The notes beneath the pieces are model-generated. The model was not told the origin of the DNA. It saw nothing but the letters and a program-made list of their open reading frames with translations, and made no database searches. A stretch of DNA of 64,000 nucleotides, from contig CAVSQS010000002.1 in assembly GCA_963730165.1 (NCBI GenBank), positions 62,001 through 126,000 on the forward strand. Reading direction: 5' to 3'. Both the position numbers and the translations under genes were made by a program. Source of the DNA: DASSQJ01 sp963730165 (GTDB taxonomy: Bacteria > Actinomycetota > Actinomycetes > Actinomycetales > Dermatophilaceae). Below are positions 6,707 to 15,232 of the stretch, piece after piece. How positions within the stretch are numbered: the first letter of the stretch is position 1; the number at the start of each line of letters is the position of its first letter.

Positions 6707-7678
6707 CTACCGGGGGGCCGGGCGGGGCGTGGACGGCGGTTCGTCGGCGGGTCCGACGAGCCGTGCCGGCGTGCGCCAGAGCACCTCGCGCAGCCACTCG
6801 TCGTCGAGCCGGGGCTCGCGCTCGCGCAGCCGCACGAGCACCTCGAGCTGGTGGGCGTAGGGGTACGGGATCGTCGGGAAGTCGCTGCCGAGCAGGACCT
6901 TCGGGCCGAGGTCGGCCAACCGCGGCAGCAGTGCGTCCGGGAACGCACCGGCCTGGCTGATCTCGGAGAAGAAGTCGGTGAACACCATCGTGGTGTCCAG
7001 GTGGGTTCGCTCGTACCGCTCGGCGAGGTCGAGGAACTCCGAGTACTCGGGGGCGCCGAGGTGGGCCACGACCACGGTGAGTCGGGGATGACGCCGCAGC
7101 ACCGCTCGCAACGGCCCGGGACCGGTGAAGGCGTTGCCAACCGGGCCCGACCCTGCGTGGACGACCACCGGCGTCCCCGCGTCGGCGAGCGCCCCCCACG
7201 CCGGGTCGAGGACGGGGTCGTCGAGGCGGAACTCCCCCACCTGCACGTGGACCTTCCACACCTGCACGCCCGCCTCGACGAGGTCGGGGACGTACCGGCC
7301 GACGTCGGGCTCGGGGTAGAGGGTGGCGCACCAGAGCGCCTCCGGCACCTCGGCGGCGAACTCGCGCGCCCAGGTGTTGAGGTAGGCCGCGACACCCGGC
7401 TTGTGCGCGTACGGCATCGTCCCGAAGCGGCGCACCCCGAGCGCCCGCAGCCGCGCCACCCGCTCCTCGTGGGTGCCGCGGTAGCGGATCGGCCACGGCC
7501 GTCCGATCTTCGGTCCGGCCCCGTCGAAGACCGCCCAGACCGCGCGCTGGATGTTCGGCGGCAGGAAGTGGACGTGCACGTCGTAGAGCCCCGGCAGGCC
7601 GAGGGCGCGCCAGAGCGCGGGAACCTCCTCGTCGCGACGAGGCGGCACCACGGCGGCGGGCGGTCCCGCGGACGTCAC
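6707..7678 (-). CDS. Amidohydrolase family protein (ACMSD-like)
   Basis: The 323-residue TIM-barrel metalloenzyme of the amidohydrolase_2 group (decarboxylases and hydrolases related to aminocarboxymuconate-semialdehyde decarboxylase) shows the metal-binding HVH at 35-37, HAGSGP mid-protein, VVAHLGAPEY, and GSDFP near the C-terminus with the catalytic Asp. The substrate is unknown. Start GTG 7678 overlaps the proB stop by 4 bp (GTGA), so it is the last gene of a proB operon, but nothing suggests a proline-related role. Confidence 0.85.
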   Translation of the reverse strand: MTSAGPPAAVVPPRRDEEVPALWRALGLPGLYDVHVHFLPPNIQRAVWAVFDGAGPKIGRPWPIRYRGTHEERVARLRALGVRRFGTMPYAHKPGVAAYLNTWAREFAAEVPEALWCATLYPEPDVGRYVPDLVEAGVQVWKVHVQVGEFRLDDPVLDPAWGALADAGTPVVVHAGSGPVGNAFTGPGPLRAVLRRHPRLTVVVAHLGAPEYSEFLDLAERYERTHLDTTMVFTDFFSEISQAGAFPDALLPRLADLGPKVLLGSDFPTIPYPYAHQLEVLVRLREREPRLDDEWLREVLWRTPARLVGPADEPPSTPRPAPR

Positions 7679-8805
7679 AGGACGACGAGGTCGTCGCGGT
7701 GGATGACCTCGCGCTCGTACGCCGGGCCGAGCTCGCGGGCCAGGTCGCGGGTGGAGCGGCCGAGCAGCCGGGGCAGCTCGCCGGCGGCGTAGTTGACCAG
7801 CCCCCGCGCGATGACGCGTCCGTCGGGGGCGCAGACGTCGACCGGGTCCCCCGCGACGAACGCGCCGCTCACCTCGACGATCCCCGCGGGCAGGAGGGAC
7901 TTGCGACGCTCGGTGACCGCGACGACGGCACCCTCGTCGAGGTGCAGCCGGCCGCGGGCCGTCGTCGCGTGCGCGAGCCAGCGCTTGCGCGAGGCACGCG
8001 TCGCGGCGGCCGGTGCGAACACGGTCCCCACGTCCGCACCCGCCAGGGCACGTTCGACGTCGGGGAGCCGGGTGAGCAGGGTCGGTGCGCCCGCGGCTCC
8101 CGCGATACCGGCCGCCTCGACCTTGGTCACCATGCCGCCGCTGCCCACCGAGGACCCGGTGCCGCCGATCGTCACCGCGTCCAGGTCGTGGGTCGTCGCG
8201 ACGAAGGGGACCCGACGGGAGCCCCCGCTCGAGGGGGGGCCGTCGTGGAGCGCGTCGACATCGGTGAGCAGGACCAGGCCGTCGGCCCCGACGAGGTCGG
8301 TGACCAGCGCCGCGAGCCGGTCGTTGTCGCCGAAGCGGATCTCCTGGGTCGCCACGGTGTCGTTCTCGTTGACGATCGGCACGATGCCGAGCTCGAGAAG
8401 GCGCTCGAGGGTGCGGCGGGCATTCGTGTAGTGGCTGCGCCGCGTCGTGTCGTCGGCGGTGAGCAGCACCTGCCCGACGGTGAGACCGTGCCGGGAGAAG
8501 GCCGCCTGGTACGCGGCGACGAGCGCGCCCTGCCCGACCGAGGCGGCGGCCTGCTGGGTGGCGAGGTCGGTGGGGCGCCGCTCCAGGCCGAGCGGGCCGA
8601 CGCCGGCCGCGATGGCTCCCGAGGAGACGAGGACGACCTGTCGACCCGCGCGGCGGCGCGCGGCCAGCACGTCGACGAGCCGGCCGAGGGCGTCCAGGTC
8701 GAGGCGCCCTCCGTCACGGCTGGTCAGCGACGACGACCCGACCTTGACGACGAGGCGCTGGCCCTCGCCGACGACACGTCGGAAGCGGGCGGCGGCATCG
8801 CTCAT
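7675..8805 (-). CDS. proB: Glutamate 5-kinase
   Basis: First step of proline synthesis, phosphorylating glutamate. The 376-residue protein has an amino-acid-kinase domain (VVKVGSSSL near residue 20, VSSGAIAAG, NENDTVA, FGDNDRLAALVT) and a C-terminal PUA domain (about residues 280-365), matching the usual two-domain enzyme, which is feedback-inhibited by proline in characterised family members. ATG 8805 overlaps the obgE stop by 4 bp (ATGA). The obgE-proB order is standard in actinobacteria. Confidence 0.97.
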   Translation of the reverse strand: MSDAAARFRRVVGEGQRLVVKVGSSSLTSRDGGRLDLDALGRLVDVLAARRRAGRQVVLVSSGAIAAGVGPLGLERRPTDLATQQAAASVGQGALVAAYQAAFSRHGLTVGQVLLTADDTTRRSHYTNARRTLERLLELGIVPIVNENDTVATQEIRFGDNDRLAALVTDLVGADGLVLLTDVDALHDGPPSSGGSRRVPFVATTHDLDAVTIGGTGSSVGSGGMVTKVEAAGIAGAAGAPTLLTRLPDVERALAGADVGTVFAPAAATRASRKRWLAHATTARGRLHLDEGAVVAVTERRKSLLPAGIVEVSGAFVAGDPVDVCAPDGRVIARGLVNYAAGELPRLLGRSTRDLARELGPAYEREVIHRDDLVVL

Positions 8806-10334
8806 CCGGCGTCGTCCTCGTCCTCGGTCGAGGCCCACCGCCCGGCGCGCCGCTCCGCTGCGAGCTCCTCGCGGGCCGCGGTCTGGGCGTCCTTGCGGGC
8901 GTGGAACTCCTCGCGCCGCTCGGCGCGGGACCGCCGCCGGGGCTCCTCCAGCCGCGGGTCGCTGCCGCGCGGGGCCGCGAGCAGCTCGGCGCCGCTGGTC
9001 AGGGTCGGCTCCCAGTCGAAGACGACCGCGTCGTCCTGCGGTCCGATGAGCACCGTCGAGCCGGCCACGGCGCCGGCGGCGAGCAGCGCCTCCTCCACGC
9101 CCAGTCGGTTCAGCCGGTCGGCGAGGTAGCCGACGGCCTCGTCGTTGCCGAAGTCGGTCTGGCGGACCCAGCGGGTGGGGCGCTCCCCGATGACGCGGAA
9201 GACCTCGCCGTCGGGGGTGTTCTCGCGGCGGACGTGGAAGCCACTGTCGTCCACCGCGGTCGGCCGGATGACGACACGGGGCGGCTCGACCACCGCCGCC
9301 TCGAGCTCGGCCCGGGCCTGCGCCACGTGCCGGGCGAGCGCGAAGGTCAGCTCCTTGAGACCGGTGTGGGCGACCGCGGAGACGATGTGGACCTCGAGGC
9401 CGCGCTCCTGGAGCATCGGCGCGACCATCTCGGCGAGCTCGCGGGCCTCGGGCACGTCGGCCTTGTTGAGCACGACGACCCGGGTGCGCTCCGAGAGCGG
9501 GCGTCCGCCGAGGCTGTCGTCGGTGACGTACGCGGCGAGCTCGTCCTCGATGACCTCGAGGTCGGTCATCGGGTCGCGCCCCGACTCGAGGGTGGCGCAG
9601 TCGACGACGTGGACGAGTACCGAGCAGCGCTCGACGTGGCGGAGGAACTCCAGGCCGAGACCCTTCCCCTCGCTCGCCCCGGGGATGAGGCCGGGGACGT
9701 CGGCGATCGTGAAGCGCTCGGTGCCCGCGGTGACGACCCCGAGGTTGGGGACGAGCGTGGTGAAGGGGTAGTCGGCGATCTTCGGTCGGGCGGCCGAGAG
9801 CACCGAGACGAGCGAGGACTTGCCGGCGCTCGGGAATCCGATGAGGGCGACGTCGGCGAGCGACTTCAGCTCGAGGACGACGTCGCGGGTCTCCCCCGGC
9901 TCGCCGAGCAGCGCGAAGCCCGGGGCCTTGCGCCGCGGGCTCGCCAGGGCCTTGTTGCCGAGCCCGCCGCGGCCCCCTCGGGCGACGACGAACCGGGCAC
10001 CGGCCCCGACGAGGTCGGCGAGGACCGTGCCGTCGGCGTCCTTGACGACGGTGCCCTCGGGCACGGGGAGGACGAGGTCGGAGCCGTCGGCGCCGTTGCG
10101 CTCGTCACCTGCGCCCGGCTGCCCCTTCTCGGCCCGGCGGTGGGGGGTGTGGTGGTAGTCGAGGAGCGTGGTCGCCTGCGGGTCGACGGTGAGCACGACG
10201 GAGCCACCACGCCCGCCGTTGCCTCCGTCGGGACCCCCGAGGGGCTTGAACTTCTCGCGGCGGACCGATGCCACTCCGTTGCCGCCGCTGCCGGCGGAGA
10301 CGTGGAGGAGGACCCGGTCGACGAACGTCGTCAT
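8802..10334 (-). CDS. obgE: GTPase ObgE/CgtA
   Basis: Essential ribosome-associated GTPase acting in 50S maturation and stress control. Domains in order: glycine-rich Obg fold (1-158), G domain with P-loop GFPSAGKSS (166-174), DVPGL switch II and NKAD specificity motif, then an Obg C-terminal (OCT) domain around 360-435. A charged, Arg/Glu-rich extension of about 70 residues brings the length to 510, longer than Bacillus Obg but usual for actinobacteria. RBS GAGGAG precedes ATG 10334. A hairpin separates it from rpmA. Confidence 0.97.
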   Translation of the reverse strand: MTTFVDRVLLHVSAGSGGNGVASVRREKFKPLGGPDGGNGGRGGSVVLTVDPQATTLLDYHHTPHRRAEKGQPGAGDERNGADGSDLVLPVPEGTVVKDADGTVLADLVGAGARFVVARGGRGGLGNKALASPRRKAPGFALLGEPGETRDVVLELKSLADVALIGFPSAGKSSLVSVLSAARPKIADYPFTTLVPNLGVVTAGTERFTIADVPGLIPGASEGKGLGLEFLRHVERCSVLVHVVDCATLESGRDPMTDLEVIEDELAAYVTDDSLGGRPLSERTRVVVLNKADVPEARELAEMVAPMLQERGLEVHIVSAVAHTGLKELTFALARHVAQARAELEAAVVEPPRVVIRPTAVDDSGFHVRRENTPDGEVFRVIGERPTRWVRQTDFGNDEAVGYLADRLNRLGVEEALLAAGAVAGSTVLIGPQDDAVVFDWEPTLTSGAELLAAPRGSDPRLEEPRRRSRAERREEFHARKDAQTAAREELAAERRAGRWASTEDEDDAG

Positions 10335-10373
10335 GCGGGGCTCCTCGGTGGGGCGGTGGGGCGGGGATGGCGC

Positions 10374-10404
10374 GAGGGGCGGGCCGAATCGTGGCCCGCC
10401 CCTC
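10374..10404 (-). terminator. Intrinsic terminator after rplU-rpmA
   Basis: Perfect 12-bp stem GAGGGGCGGGCC / GGCCCGCCCCTC with a 7-nt loop GAATCGT. It lies between the rpmA stop and obgE start, so it probably uncouples ribosomal-protein transcription from obgE-proB, at least partly. Confidence 0.7.
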
Positions 10405-10445
10405 CGACGCGGTTCGTGGTGGCCGGCACCGGGCCGGCCGCGACG

Positions 10446-10712
10446 TCACTCGGCGGCGGTGGCCGCCGGGACGACGTTGACGACCTTGCGGCCGCGCTTG
10501 GTGCCGAACTCGACGGCGCCGTGGACGAGGGCGAAGAGCGTGTCGTCGCCGCCGCGGCCGACACCGTCACCGGGGTGGAAGTGGGTCCCGCGCTGGCGGA
10601 CGAGGATCTCGCCGGCCTTGACGACCTGGCCGCCGTAGCGCTTGACGCCGAGGTACTGGGGGTTGGAGTCGCGACCGTTGCGGGTCGAGGACGCACCCTT
10701 CTTGTGTGCCAT
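10446..10712 (-). CDS. rpmA: 50S ribosomal protein L27
   Basis: 88-residue L27, whose N-terminus reaches the peptidyl-transferase centre. It begins MAHKKGASSTRNGRDSNPQ without the cleavable extension seen in Firmicutes, and includes GGQVVKAGEILVRQRG and the HPGDGVGRGGDDTLFAL core. AGGACT precedes the ATG. Cotranscribed with rplU, 33 bp upstream. Confidence 0.98.
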   Translation of the reverse strand: MAHKKGASSTRNGRDSNPQYLGVKRYGGQVVKAGEILVRQRGTHFHPGDGVGRGGDDTLFALVHGAVEFGTKRGRKVVNVVPAATAAE

Positions 10713-10745
10713 GTCTGCAGTCCTGTCAGTGAGTCCGAGCGGGGG

Positions 10746-11054
10746 TCAGGCGTCGATCGCCGTGATCTTGACCTGGGTGAGCGGCTGACGGTGGCCCTGG
10801 CGCTTCCGGTAGCCGGTCTTGTTCTTGTACTTCAGGATCGTGATCTTCGGCCCCTTCGCGGCCTTGACGACCTCGGCGGTGACCTTGACCTCGGCGAGCT
10901 TGCCCGCGTCGCTCGTCACGGTGGCGCCGTCGACGACGAGGAGCGGCTGGAGCTGGATCTTGTCGCCGGCCTCGGCGCTCTGCTTGTCGATGAGCAGGAC
11001 ATCGCCGACGGAGACCTTCTCCTGGCGACCACCTGCGCGCACAATCGCGTACAC
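10746..11054 (-). CDS. rplU: 50S ribosomal protein L21
   Basis: 102-residue L21 from GTG 11054 (reads VYAIVRAGGRQEKV), the start used by most L21 proteins. An alternative GTG at 11066 would add four residues but is too close to its AGGAAG. The C-terminal signature KYKNKTGYRKRQGHRQ is complete. It is the first gene of rplU-rpmA; a promoter candidate lies about 100 bp upstream. Confidence 0.97.
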   Translation of the reverse strand: MYAIVRAGGRQEKVSVGDVLLIDKQSAEAGDKIQLQPLLVVDGATVTSDAGKLAEVKVTAEVVKAAKGPKITILKYKNKTGYRKRQGHRQPLTQVKITAIDA

Positions 11055-11155
11055 GTTCGTACTCACTTCCTGTTCGGGTGCGTTCGCTCGTGACCGGCCG
11101 GTCGCGACCCCGTGGACGACACGGGACACCGACGCGGTGGGCGCACCGACGCACG

Positions 11156-11185
11156 ATCCTACCGACCGCGTTCGCGGCCCTCCAA
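11156..11185 (-). promoter_or_regulatory. Promoter of rplU-rpmA
   Basis: On the minus strand, TTGGAG (11180-11185), 18-bp spacer, TAGGAT (11156-11161). Predicted start near 11150 would leave a leader of about 95 nt before rplU, long enough for L21-type autoregulation. The leader structure was not modelled. Confidence 0.55.
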
Positions 11186-11216
11186 ATCCGCCGGGACGCG
11201 CTCGGATTCCGGGGGG

Positions 11217-14189
11217 CTACTCGGCCGGGGGCCCGCCCCCGTCGGCGGGCTCGGCGACGACCAGCGGTTCCGCGCCGGGCGGCGGACCGGCCGGCGCGAC
11301 GACCCGACCGCGGCGGCGCCGGGGCCGGGGCGCCTCCTCGGGGGGCGTCGAGGCGCTCTCCTCGGCGGCGGCCGCGCTCTCGTCGGCCGTGGGCGGGGCA
11401 TCCGCCGCCGACGCGCTCTCGTCGGCGCTCGGCACGGGCTGCTCGGCGGCCGTCTCGGTGGCGCCGACCTCCGGGACGTCGACGGCGGCGTCGGCCTCGG
11501 AGGGGGCGACCTCGGTGTCGCCGGCTGCGAGCGCGACCTCGGCGGCCACCTCGTCGGCGACCTCGGGGTGGTCGGTGTGCCGCAGGGCGGCGGCGTGCGC
11601 CGCGGCCGCGATCTGGGCCGCGGTCGGGCCGCTCGGCGACTTGCGGTCCTCGGCCTGGCCGTTCCCCGTGGAGCCGGACGAGCCGGAGCCCGACGACCCC
11701 GAGCCGCCGCGACGACCACGGCCGGATCGGCCCGAGCCGCCCTGGTCGCCGGAGCCGCCGCGCTCCACGGGCTCGGTGTGGACGACGATGCCGCGGCCCC
11801 CGCAGTGCTCGCACGGCTCGGAGAAGACCTCGATGAGCCCGGACCCCACGCGCTTGCGGGTCATCTGGACCAGGCCGAGCGAGGTCACCTCGGCGACCTG
11901 GTGCTTGGTCCGGTCGCGGCCGAGGCACTCGAGGAGGCGGCGCACGACGAGGTCGCGGTTGGACTCCAGGACCATGTCGATGAAGTCGATGACGATGATG
12001 CCGCCGATGTCGCGCAGGCGCAGCTGGCGGACGATCTCCTCGGCGGCCTCGAGGTTGTTCTTCGTCACCGTCTCCTCGAGGTTGCCCCCGGACCCGACGA
12101 ACTTGCCGGTGTTGACGTCGACGACCGTCATCGCCTCGGTGCGGTCGATGACGAGGGAACCGCCCGAGGGCAGCCAGACCTTGCGGTCCATCGCCTTGGA
12201 GAGCTGCTCGTGGATGCGGTGGGCGGTGAAGACGTCCTCGTCGGAGGTCCACCGGGTGAGCCGCGAGGCGAGGTCGGGAGCGACGTCCTCGATGTACTCG
12301 CTCACCTCCGACCACGCGGTGTCGCCGGAGACGACGAGGGAGCTGAAGTCCTCGGTGAACACGTCGCGGATGACCCGGATGGTCAGGTCGGGCTCGCCGT
12401 GGAGCAGGACGGGGGCGCCGCCGCTGCCGGACTTCCTGGCCTTGGCCGCGTCGGCCTTGGACCGGATCCGCTCCCACTGCTTGCTGAGCCGCTCGACGTC
12501 GGCACGCAGCTCCTCCTCGGACGCGCCCTCGGCGGCGGTGCGCACGATGACGCCGGCCGAGTCGGGGACGATCGCCTTGAGGATGCCCTTGAGCCGAGCC
12601 CGCTCGGTGTCGGGCAGCTTCCGGGAGATGCCCGTCATCTGCCCCTCGGGCACGTAGACGAGGTAGCGCCCCGGGAGTGAGATCTGCGAGGTCAGGCGCG
12701 CGCCCTTGTGGCCGATCGGGTCCTTGGTGACCTGGACGAGCACGGTGTCACCGGACGACAACGCGTTCTCGATCCGCTTCGACTGGTTGACCTCGAGCCC
12801 GGCGGCGTCCCAGTTGACCTCACCGGCGTAGAGCACGGCGTTGCGGCCCTTGCCGATGTCGACGAAGGCGGCCTCCATCGAGGGCAGCACGTTCTGCACG
12901 CGGCCGAGGTAGACGTTGCCGGCCATCGACGCGGTCGTCTCCCGGGAGACGTAGTGCTCGACGAGCACGCCGTCCTCGAGGACGCCGATCTGCGTGCGCC
13001 CCTCGCGACCGCGCACGACCATGACCCGGTCGACGCTCTCCCGGCGGGCGAGGAACTCGGCCTCGGTGATGATCGTGCGACGGCGGCCGGCCTCGCGGCC
13101 CTCGCGACGCCGCTGCTTCTTGGCCTCGAGGCGGGTCGAGCCCTTGACCGCGGTCGGCTCGTCGCGGTCGGTGCGCGGCTCGCGCACCTTGGTCACGGTG
13201 CCGGGCGGGTCCTCCCCCTCGCCCGCGGAGGAGCCCCGGCGCCGACGCCGACGACGCCGACTCGAGGAGGACTCGCTGTCGTCGTCCTGCGCGTCCGGGC
13301 CGTCGTCACCGGAGGAGCCCTCACCGCCGGAGCCACCCTTCTGGTCGGCGTCCGGGCGAGCCTGCTCGGAGTCCTGCTCGTCGGTTCCCTTGCCGCGCCC
13401 GCGGCGACCGCGGCCACCGCGGCGGCGGCGGCGCGAACCGCCCTCACCCTCGCCGTCGCCCTCGCCGGACTGCTCGCCGGACGACGCGACGGAGGTGTCG
13501 GCAGCCTCGGTGCCCTCCGAGCCCTCGTCCTCGGAGGCGGGCCGCTCGGCGGGCGACTGCGCCGGAGAGGTGGCCCGGCGGCGGCGCTGCACGACCGTCG
13601 GCTCGGGGGCCTGGAACAGCACCCCGAAGGCCCCGGCGGCCGCCGGCTGCGAGGCCTCCTCGTCGGTGTCGGCCTCGCCGTCGGACTCGGCACGCTCCGG
13701 CGCGGCCTCCTCGGCCTTCACGGGACCCGCGCTCGGGCTGCTGGCCCGACGGGAGCGCCGGCGCGCGGGAGGCGCCGTGGTCGCGTCGTCGACGACGGTG
13801 CCCTCGGGGGCGTCACCGGCGTCGTCGGCCTGGGCTTGCGCACTCGCCGCTGCCGCGCCCTCGGTCTTGGTCTTGCCCTTGGTCGCGGCCTTGCCCTTGG
13901 TCGCGGTCTTGCCCTTGGTCTTGCCCTTGGTCGCGGCCTTGCCCTTGGTCGCGGACTCGGTTCCGGTCTCGGCCGGGCTCGGCGCGTCGCCCGCGTCCCG
14001 GTCCTCGGGCGCGGCGCCACCCGTGGCCTCGCTCACCCTGTCCGGGCCGGGCTCGTCGAGCCGGCCCTTCTTCGCCCTACGGCGGGCCCTGGTGGGCGTG
14101 TCGCCCGACTCACTCGTGACCTCTCCGGCGTCGGGGGACGCCGAGCCGTCCGCGTCGCTCGGGAGGGTCTGGTCGGTGTCGGAAGCCAT
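11217..14189 (-). CDS. rne: Rne/Rng family ribonuclease (RNase E/G)
   Basis: Major mRNA-decay and rRNA-processing endoribonuclease, about 990 residues. The layout is typically actinobacterial. A long disordered N-terminal region (~1-370) is acidic and Lys-rich and includes TKGK repeats. The catalytic core follows, with S1-like GNVYLGRVQNVLPSMEAAFVDIG, the Mg-binding VVDVNTGKFVG and VIDFIDM aspartates, and the zinc-link CEHCGGRG. A second low-complexity Gly/Ser and Ala/Glu tail ends in an Arg-rich patch. ATG 14189 is chosen over GTG 14207 because GAGGAAAGGGG is the RBS. It lies upstream of rplU but has its own transcription unit. Confidence 0.96.
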   Translation of the reverse strand: MASDTDQTLPSDADGSASPDAGEVTSESGDTPTRARRRAKKGRLDEPGPDRVSEATGGAAPEDRDAGDAPSPAETGTESATKGKAATKGKTKGKTATKGKAATKGKTKTEGAAAASAQAQADDAGDAPEGTVVDDATTAPPARRRSRRASSPSAGPVKAEEAAPERAESDGEADTDEEASQPAAAGAFGVLFQAPEPTVVQRRRRATSPAQSPAERPASEDEGSEGTEAADTSVASSGEQSGEGDGEGEGGSRRRRRGGRGRRGRGKGTDEQDSEQARPDADQKGGSGGEGSSGDDGPDAQDDDSESSSSRRRRRRRRGSSAGEGEDPPGTVTKVREPRTDRDEPTAVKGSTRLEAKKQRRREGREAGRRRTIITEAEFLARRESVDRVMVVRGREGRTQIGVLEDGVLVEHYVSRETTASMAGNVYLGRVQNVLPSMEAAFVDIGKGRNAVLYAGEVNWDAAGLEVNQSKRIENALSSGDTVLVQVTKDPIGHKGARLTSQISLPGRYLVYVPEGQMTGISRKLPDTERARLKGILKAIVPDSAGVIVRTAAEGASEEELRADVERLSKQWERIRSKADAAKARKSGSGGAPVLLHGEPDLTIRVIRDVFTEDFSSLVVSGDTAWSEVSEYIEDVAPDLASRLTRWTSDEDVFTAHRIHEQLSKAMDRKVWLPSGGSLVIDRTEAMTVVDVNTGKFVGSGGNLEETVTKNNLEAAEEIVRQLRLRDIGGIIVIDFIDMVLESNRDLVVRRLLECLGRDRTKHQVAEVTSLGLVQMTRKRVGSGLIEVFSEPCEHCGGRGIVVHTEPVERGGSGDQGGSGRSGRGRRGGSGSSGSGSSGSTGNGQAEDRKSPSGPTAAQIAAAAHAAALRHTDHPEVADEVAAEVALAAGDTEVAPSEADAAVDVPEVGATETAAEQPVPSADESASAADAPPTADESAAAAEESASTPPEEAPRPRRRRGRVVAPAGPPPGAEPLVVAEPADGGGPPAE
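13871..13954 (-). repeat. Tandem repeats encoding Lys-Gly-Lys in rne
   Basis: Imperfect ~15-18 bp units (TTGCCCTTGGTCGCGG-like on the plus strand), about five copies, translate to TKGKAATKGK-type repeats in the disordered N-terminal region of the ribonuclease. Such units are prone to length change. The basic charge could bind RNA or membrane. Confidence 0.7.
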
Positions 14190-14304
14190 GACGGCCCCTT
14201 TCCTCACCGCGGGTCGGTGCCCACACCCGACCCGCCGGTTCGGCGGCCCTCACCGACCACGTGGTGCGTGGTCTCGATCGCGCCGGGCGCGCCCGACGCG
14301 GAAG

Positions 14305-15102
14305 TCATCTGCTGCCCCGGGCCGGCTCGCGCGGTTCGCGCGTCACCTGCTCGGGACCGGCGGCGTCCCGGTCGGCGGCCAGTGGATCAGCCACCCCGGC
14401 CTCTGCGTCGAGCAATGGGCCCTGCGCCAGCCGCGTCACGCGGGGCGTGACCGGCGGCGAGAACCCCGTGACGGCGCGCAGGGCGGTCAGGATGTCGTCG
14501 GGGCGTACGGACGGTGTGGTGTGCCGCACGACCATCCGCAGTATCGCACACCCCTGGTCGTCGGCCCCCTCGATCACCATCACCTGCACGGGCTCGCGCG
14601 TGTCGAAGGTCTTCGGGCCCGTCTTGAAGGTCCGGGTCGTCTCGGCGCGGTCCGCGGCCAGGAAGATCGCCACCGCCTCCTCGAGCTCGGCGAGGTCCGC
14701 GCCGGGCAGGACGATCTGCCACTCGCTCGCCTCGAGCCGCTCGGCGAGCGAACCGGGGCCTGCCTCCACGACCTCCACGACGTCGAGCCCGTCCGGCAAC
14801 GCCTCGTCGAGCGCGTGACGCAGGGACTGCGGGTCGACGCGTTCGGTGACCCGGATCTCGAAGTACTCGGCCTCGCTCGCGGTCCCGGTCGGGGCCGCGT
14901 TCGCATACGAGATGAGGGGGTGGGGATGGAAGCCGGCGGAGAAGGCCATCGGCACCCCGGCGCGGCGCAGGGCACGCTCGAGCGCGCGCGAGAAGTCGCG
15001 CGTCGACGAGAAGCGCAGTCGCCCCCGCTTCGCGTACCGGATGCGCAGCCGCTGCACCGCGGGAGGCGGCGGGGGGCCGTCGGGAGTGCGCTGGCGGGCC
15101 AT
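14305..15102 (-). CDS. TIGR03936-family radical-SAM-associated protein (DUF2344)
   Basis: 265-residue partner of the large radical SAM protein of the TIGR03960 type; the exact biochemical role of the pair is not established. Family landmarks are LRIRYAKRGRLRFSSTRDFSRALERALRRAGVP, a FSAGFHPHPLIS segment and EYFEIRVTERV. ATG 15102 (MARQRT) is chosen because TAGGCT lies 7 nt upstream. In most actinobacteria this gene directly follows its radical SAM partner; here a plus-strand aminotransferase gene separates them. Confidence 0.88.
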   Translation of the reverse strand: MARQRTPDGPPPPPAVQRLRIRYAKRGRLRFSSTRDFSRALERALRRAGVPMAFSAGFHPHPLISYANAAPTGTASEAEYFEIRVTERVDPQSLRHALDEALPDGLDVVEVVEAGPGSLAERLEASEWQIVLPGADLAELEEAVAIFLAADRAETTRTFKTGPKTFDTREPVQVMVIEGADDQGCAILRMVVRHTTPSVRPDDILTALRAVTGFSPPVTPRVTRLAQGPLLDAEAGVADPLAADRDAAGPEQVTREPREPARGSR

Positions 15103-15109
15103 GGTGGGC

Positions 15110-15115
15110 AGCCTA
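15110..15115 (-). promoter_or_regulatory. -10 hexamer of leaderless promoter (DUF2344 gene)
   Basis: TAGGCT on the minus strand, 7 nt before ATG 15102. This gives the gene a promoter of its own after separation from its usual partner. Confidence 0.5.
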
Positions 15116-15220
15116 GGAGCGCGCCGGGCTCTCGGCCGAATCGGCGCCGGCCCGTCGGACCGGCTGCGGCCCACTGATTCCGAAGCCTGATCGGCCTGTC
15201 GCAGTCGGTATCGGTGGGTC

Positions 15221-15226
15221 TACCCT
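15221..15226 (+). promoter_or_regulatory. -10 hexamer of leaderless promoter (aminotransferase)
   Basis: TACCCT, 6 nt before ATG 15233, no Shine-Dalgarno sequence between. It diverges from the DUF2344 promoter about 105 bp away. Confidence 0.5.
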
Positions 15227-15232
15227 CCCCAC

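Noticed and set aside
8901..11093. 730-codon plus-strand frame opposite obgE, rpmA and rplU
   Set aside because: Antisense to three clear ribosome genes; no motif.
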